The notes below the pieces were generated by a model, which saw nothing but the letters and a program-made list of their open reading frames with translations, was not told where the DNA came from and did not search any database. Positions 62,109 through 64,000 of a DNA stretch of 64,000 bases are shown here, piece by piece. The position numbers were made by a program, and so were the translations under genes. Every line of letters begins with the position of its first letter. The stretch's first letter is position 1. Source of the stretch: Streptomyces sp. SAI-135 (GTDB lineage Bacteria > Actinomycetota > Actinomycetes > Streptomycetales > Streptomycetaceae); NCBI RefSeq assembly GCF_029893805.1, contig NZ_JARXYP010000002.1:6882001-6946000 (forward strand), in the 5' to 3' direction.

Positions 62109-62771
62109 TCAGTGGATGATGCCGGTACGGAGGGCCACCGCCACCATGCCGGCGCGGTCTCCCGTGCCGAGCTTGCGGGCGATCCGGGCGAGGTGGCTCT
62201 TGACGGTCAGTGCGGACAGGCCCATGGAGACGCCGATCGCCTTGTTCGACTGCCCTTCGGCCACCAGCCGCAGCACCTCGACCTCGCGGCCGGAGAGCTC
62301 GCGGTAGCCGCCCGGGTGGCTCGGGGCACCCGGGGGGCGGCGGTGCATACGGGCGGCGGCGGCGCCGATGGGAGCGGCTCCCGGTCGGGTGGGGAGCCCG
62401 AGGTTGGTACGGGTGCCGGTGACGACGTAGCCCTTGACGCCGCCCGCGAGGGCGTTGCGCACGGCACCGATGTCGTCGGCCGCGGAGAGGGCGAGGCCGT
62501 TGGGCCAGCCCGCGGCGCGGGTTTCCGACAGCAGCGTCAGGCCGGAGCCGTCGGGGAGGTGGACGTCGGCGACGCAGATGTCTCTGGGACTGCCGATACG
62601 GGGACGGGCCTCCGCCACGGACGAGGCCTCGATGACATCGCGGACACCGAGCGCCCAGAGGTGACGGGTGACGGTGGAGCGGACACGCGGGTCGGCCACG
62701 ACCACCATGGCGGTGGGCTTGTTCGGGCGGTAGGCGACCAGGCTTGCGGGCTGCTCGAGGAGAACGGACAC
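62109..62771 (-). CDS. whiI: Developmental response regulator WhiI
   Basis: 220 aa from GTG 62771 after AGGAGG. The sequence MSVLLEQPASLVAYRPNKPT, with VVVADPRVRSTVTRHLWALG, matches WhiI (SCO6029), an orphan response regulator needed for sporulation septation. The receiver is atypical: the first acidic pair is AD in VVVADPR, while Asp is kept in CVADVHLPDG and Lys in GGVKGYVV. The LuxR HTH is LSGREVEVLRLVAEGQSNKA, then IGVSMGLSALTVKSHLARIA. WhiI heterodimerises with BldM to activate late sporulation genes (from memory). A sigma-WhiG-like promoter lies 40 bp upstream. Confidence 0.95.
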   Translation of the reverse strand: MSVLLEQPASLVAYRPNKPTAMVVVADPRVRSTVTRHLWALGVRDVIEASSVAEARPRIGSPRDICVADVHLPDGSGLTLLSETRAAGWPNGLALSAADDIGAVRNALAGGVKGYVVTGTRTNLGLPTRPGAAPIGAAAARMHRRPPGAPSHPGGYRELSGREVEVLRLVAEGQSNKAIGVSMGLSALTVKSHLARIARKLGTGDRAGMVAVALRTGIIH

Positions 62772-62811
62772 CGGGCCTCCTGGGGTGGGGACGGCTGGAA
62801 GGTCACAGACG

Positions 62812-62839
62812 TCTTCGGCACCGAACCCGGCGTCCTTTA
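62812..62839 (-). promoter_or_regulatory. Sigma-WhiG-like promoter of whiI
   Basis: On the lower strand TAAA, 16 nt, GCCGAAGA. The flagellar-type sigma-WhiG consensus is TAAA-N15/16-GCCGATAA, so all four -35 and six of eight -10 bases match. whiI is a known direct sigma-WhiG target in S. coelicolor. Confidence 0.75.
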
Positions 62840-62981
62840 GAGAATGATCACGATCTAGTGAGTAACAATTAGTGCAATTCGGACGTACGGTCGATCGTTC
62901 GGTGAGCAGATCGGTTCGTTCGAGGGGCCACTCCTGACTGAAAGTGGCCGTATCGACAAATTGATGCTCCGAACGGGTGGG

Positions 62982-63650
62982 TCAGCGCGCCTGCGGATCC
63001 CGCCGCTGGGGGAGCGTGACCACCGACGCGTCGCCCGGCCCGGCCGGCGGCAGGCCCGCGACCTGGGCCAGCAGATCGCACCAGGAGGCGAGGTGCCCCG
63101 CCGTGTCCGGCACCCCGCCCAGGCCCTCGCGGGGCGTCCAGGAGGCGCGGATCTCGATCTGCGAGGCCGCTGGGCGCTCGGACAGACCTCCGAAGTAGTG
63201 CGAGCTCGCGCGCGTGACGGTGCCGCTCGGCTCGCCGTACGACAGCCCGCGCGCCGAGAGCGCGCCGGTCAGCCAGGACCAGCACACCTCGGGCAGCAGC
63301 GGGTCGGCGGCCATCTCCGGCTCCAGCTCCGCGCGCACCAGCGTCACCAGCCGGAAGGTGCCCCGCCAGGCCTCGTGGCCGTCGGGGTCGTGCAGCAGCA
63401 CGAGGCGCCCGTCGGCGAGGTCCTGGTCGCCGTCGACGACGGTCGCCTCCAGCGCGTACGCGTGCGGGGCGAGCCGCTGGGGCGCGCGTGTCGCCTCGAT
63501 CTCGATCTGCGGCCGCAACCGACTGGCGCGCAGGGCCTGAACCGCGGCCTGGAAGGCCGGCGGAGCCGCACCGCTCCCATCCCGGTCGCTCCCCTTCGCG
63601 TCGTCCATTCCGCCCGTGTCGTCCGACAGTCGTCCTTGTGCCGCAGCCAT
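62982..63650 (-). CDS. DUF3000 family protein
   Basis: 222 aa from ATG 63650. No signal peptide or membrane segment. PAFQAAVQALRASRLRPQIE, APQRLAPHAYALEATVVDGD and LADGRLVLLHDPDGHEAWRG, FRLVTLVRAELEPEMAADPL and SASQIEIRASWTP-like stretches (PAASQIEIRASWTPREGLGG) fit the actinobacterial DUF3000 family. Function is unknown. The family is regularly found next to hemE, as here (divergent, 116 bp apart). Confidence 0.88.
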   Translation of the reverse strand: MAAAQGRLSDDTGGMDDAKGSDRDGSGAAPPAFQAAVQALRASRLRPQIEIEATRAPQRLAPHAYALEATVVDGDQDLADGRLVLLHDPDGHEAWRGTFRLVTLVRAELEPEMAADPLLPEVCWSWLTGALSARGLSYGEPSGTVTRASSHYFGGLSERPAASQIEIRASWTPREGLGGVPDTAGHLASWCDLLAQVAGLPPAGPGDASVVTLPQRRDPQAR

Positions 63651-63766
63651 GCGGGAAGGTTAAGGGGAAGGGGGGCGTGCTGCGGGCCTAGACACCCGGA
63701 CTCGGCTCCATGCCCACACGGACACCGCGCACTCGGCACTCGCCGCACCGTGCGAGACTTTCCGAC

Positions 63767-64000
63767 GTGAGTGCACACCGAACGCCGCCGTCAGCCACGT
63801 ACGAATCCGCCTTCCTCAAGGCCTGCCGGCGCGAGCCCGTGCCGCACACCCCGGTGTGGTTCATGCGTCAGGCCGGGCGCTCGCTGCCCGAGTACCGCAA
63901 GGTGCGCGAGGGCATCCCGATGCTGGAGTCCTGCGCGCGGCCCGAGCTCGTCGCGGAGATCACCCTCCAGCCGGTGCGCCGGCACGGCGTGGACGCGGCG
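63767..64000 (+). CDS. hemE: Uroporphyrinogen decarboxylase, N-terminal part
   Basis: The first 78 codons from GTG 63767; the gene runs off the window. After a short leader it shows YESAFLKACRREPVPHTPVW, FMRQAGRSLPEYRKVREGIP and PELVAEITLQPVRRHGVDAA. The MRQAGRSLPEY motif (substrate-binding Arg residues) identifies HemE, which decarboxylates uroporphyrinogen III to coproporphyrinogen III in haem biosynthesis. A GTG 4 bp later is in another frame and was rejected. Confidence 0.95.
   Translation, partial: MSAHRTPPSATYESAFLKACRREPVPHTPVWFMRQAGRSLPEYRKVREGIPMLESCARPELVAEITLQPVRRHGVDAA

Overview
This is a high-GC actinobacterial chromosome segment, almost certainly Streptomyces. Supporting signs are the strong G/C preference at third codon positions, frequent GTG starts, ATGA/GTGA stop-start overlaps, the developmental regulator whiI, and the GGGGCGCGGGGAACTGCGCG hairpin element. 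The order acnA ... ngcEFG - rok7B7 - xylFGH - dxs ... fadB-fadA ... rnd - whiI - DUF3000 - hemE matches what I remember of the S. coelicolor SCO5998-SCO6031 region. That comparison is from memory, not a search.

Left part (1-15.4 kb): an acyl-CoA ligase/acyl-CoA dehydrogenase/RidA group; small DUF5999 and DUF6299 genes; a molybdate importer modABC with a ModE-like TOBE regulator; an HTH-MurA fusion; a DUF4236 protein; a methyltransferase; aconitase acnA; and a two-component pair whose response regulator is decayed. modC is unusual: its best start overlaps the modB stop, which gives it a roughly 317-residue N-terminal extension made largely of 48-bp tandem repeats.

Carbohydrate island (15.6-43 kb): a CBM2-containing AA10 LPMO behind a perfect CebR-type operator; two GH92 alpha-mannosidases; an acetyl xylan esterase divergent from an LplB/YtcP-type importer with a GH39 xylosidase (frameshifted) and a YesL protein; a GH67 alpha-glucuronidase; then the chitobiose/GlcNAc importer ngcEFG, the ROK regulator rok7B7 and the xylose importer xylFGH. 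Together these genes handle cellulose/chitin, acetylated glucuronoxylan, mannosides and xylose. Substrate-specific operators are readable in front of most of the units.

Right part (43-64 kb): dxs, an amino-acid permease, a GT-C membrane protein, an NYN/PIN-like protein, a beta-propeller-like hypothetical, fadAB, a second mannoside cassette (a lacI gene coupled to a frameshifted, repeat-bearing beta-mannosidase, divergent from a three-gene sugar importer), then rnd, whiI with a sigma-WhiG-like promoter, DUF3000 and the start of hemE.

The most interesting signals are: (a) a 12-bp operator GACAACGTTGTC, or a one-mismatch form, in front of both GH92 genes and the beta-mannosidase/importer pair, which points to one LacI mannoside regulon spread over 40 kb; (b) the repeat-extended ModC; (c) two one-base frameshifts in glycosidases; (d) hairpins placed just after binding-protein genes inside importer operons; (e) three related Rok7B7-type sites and a DasR-like site in the ngc-rok7B7-xyl block.
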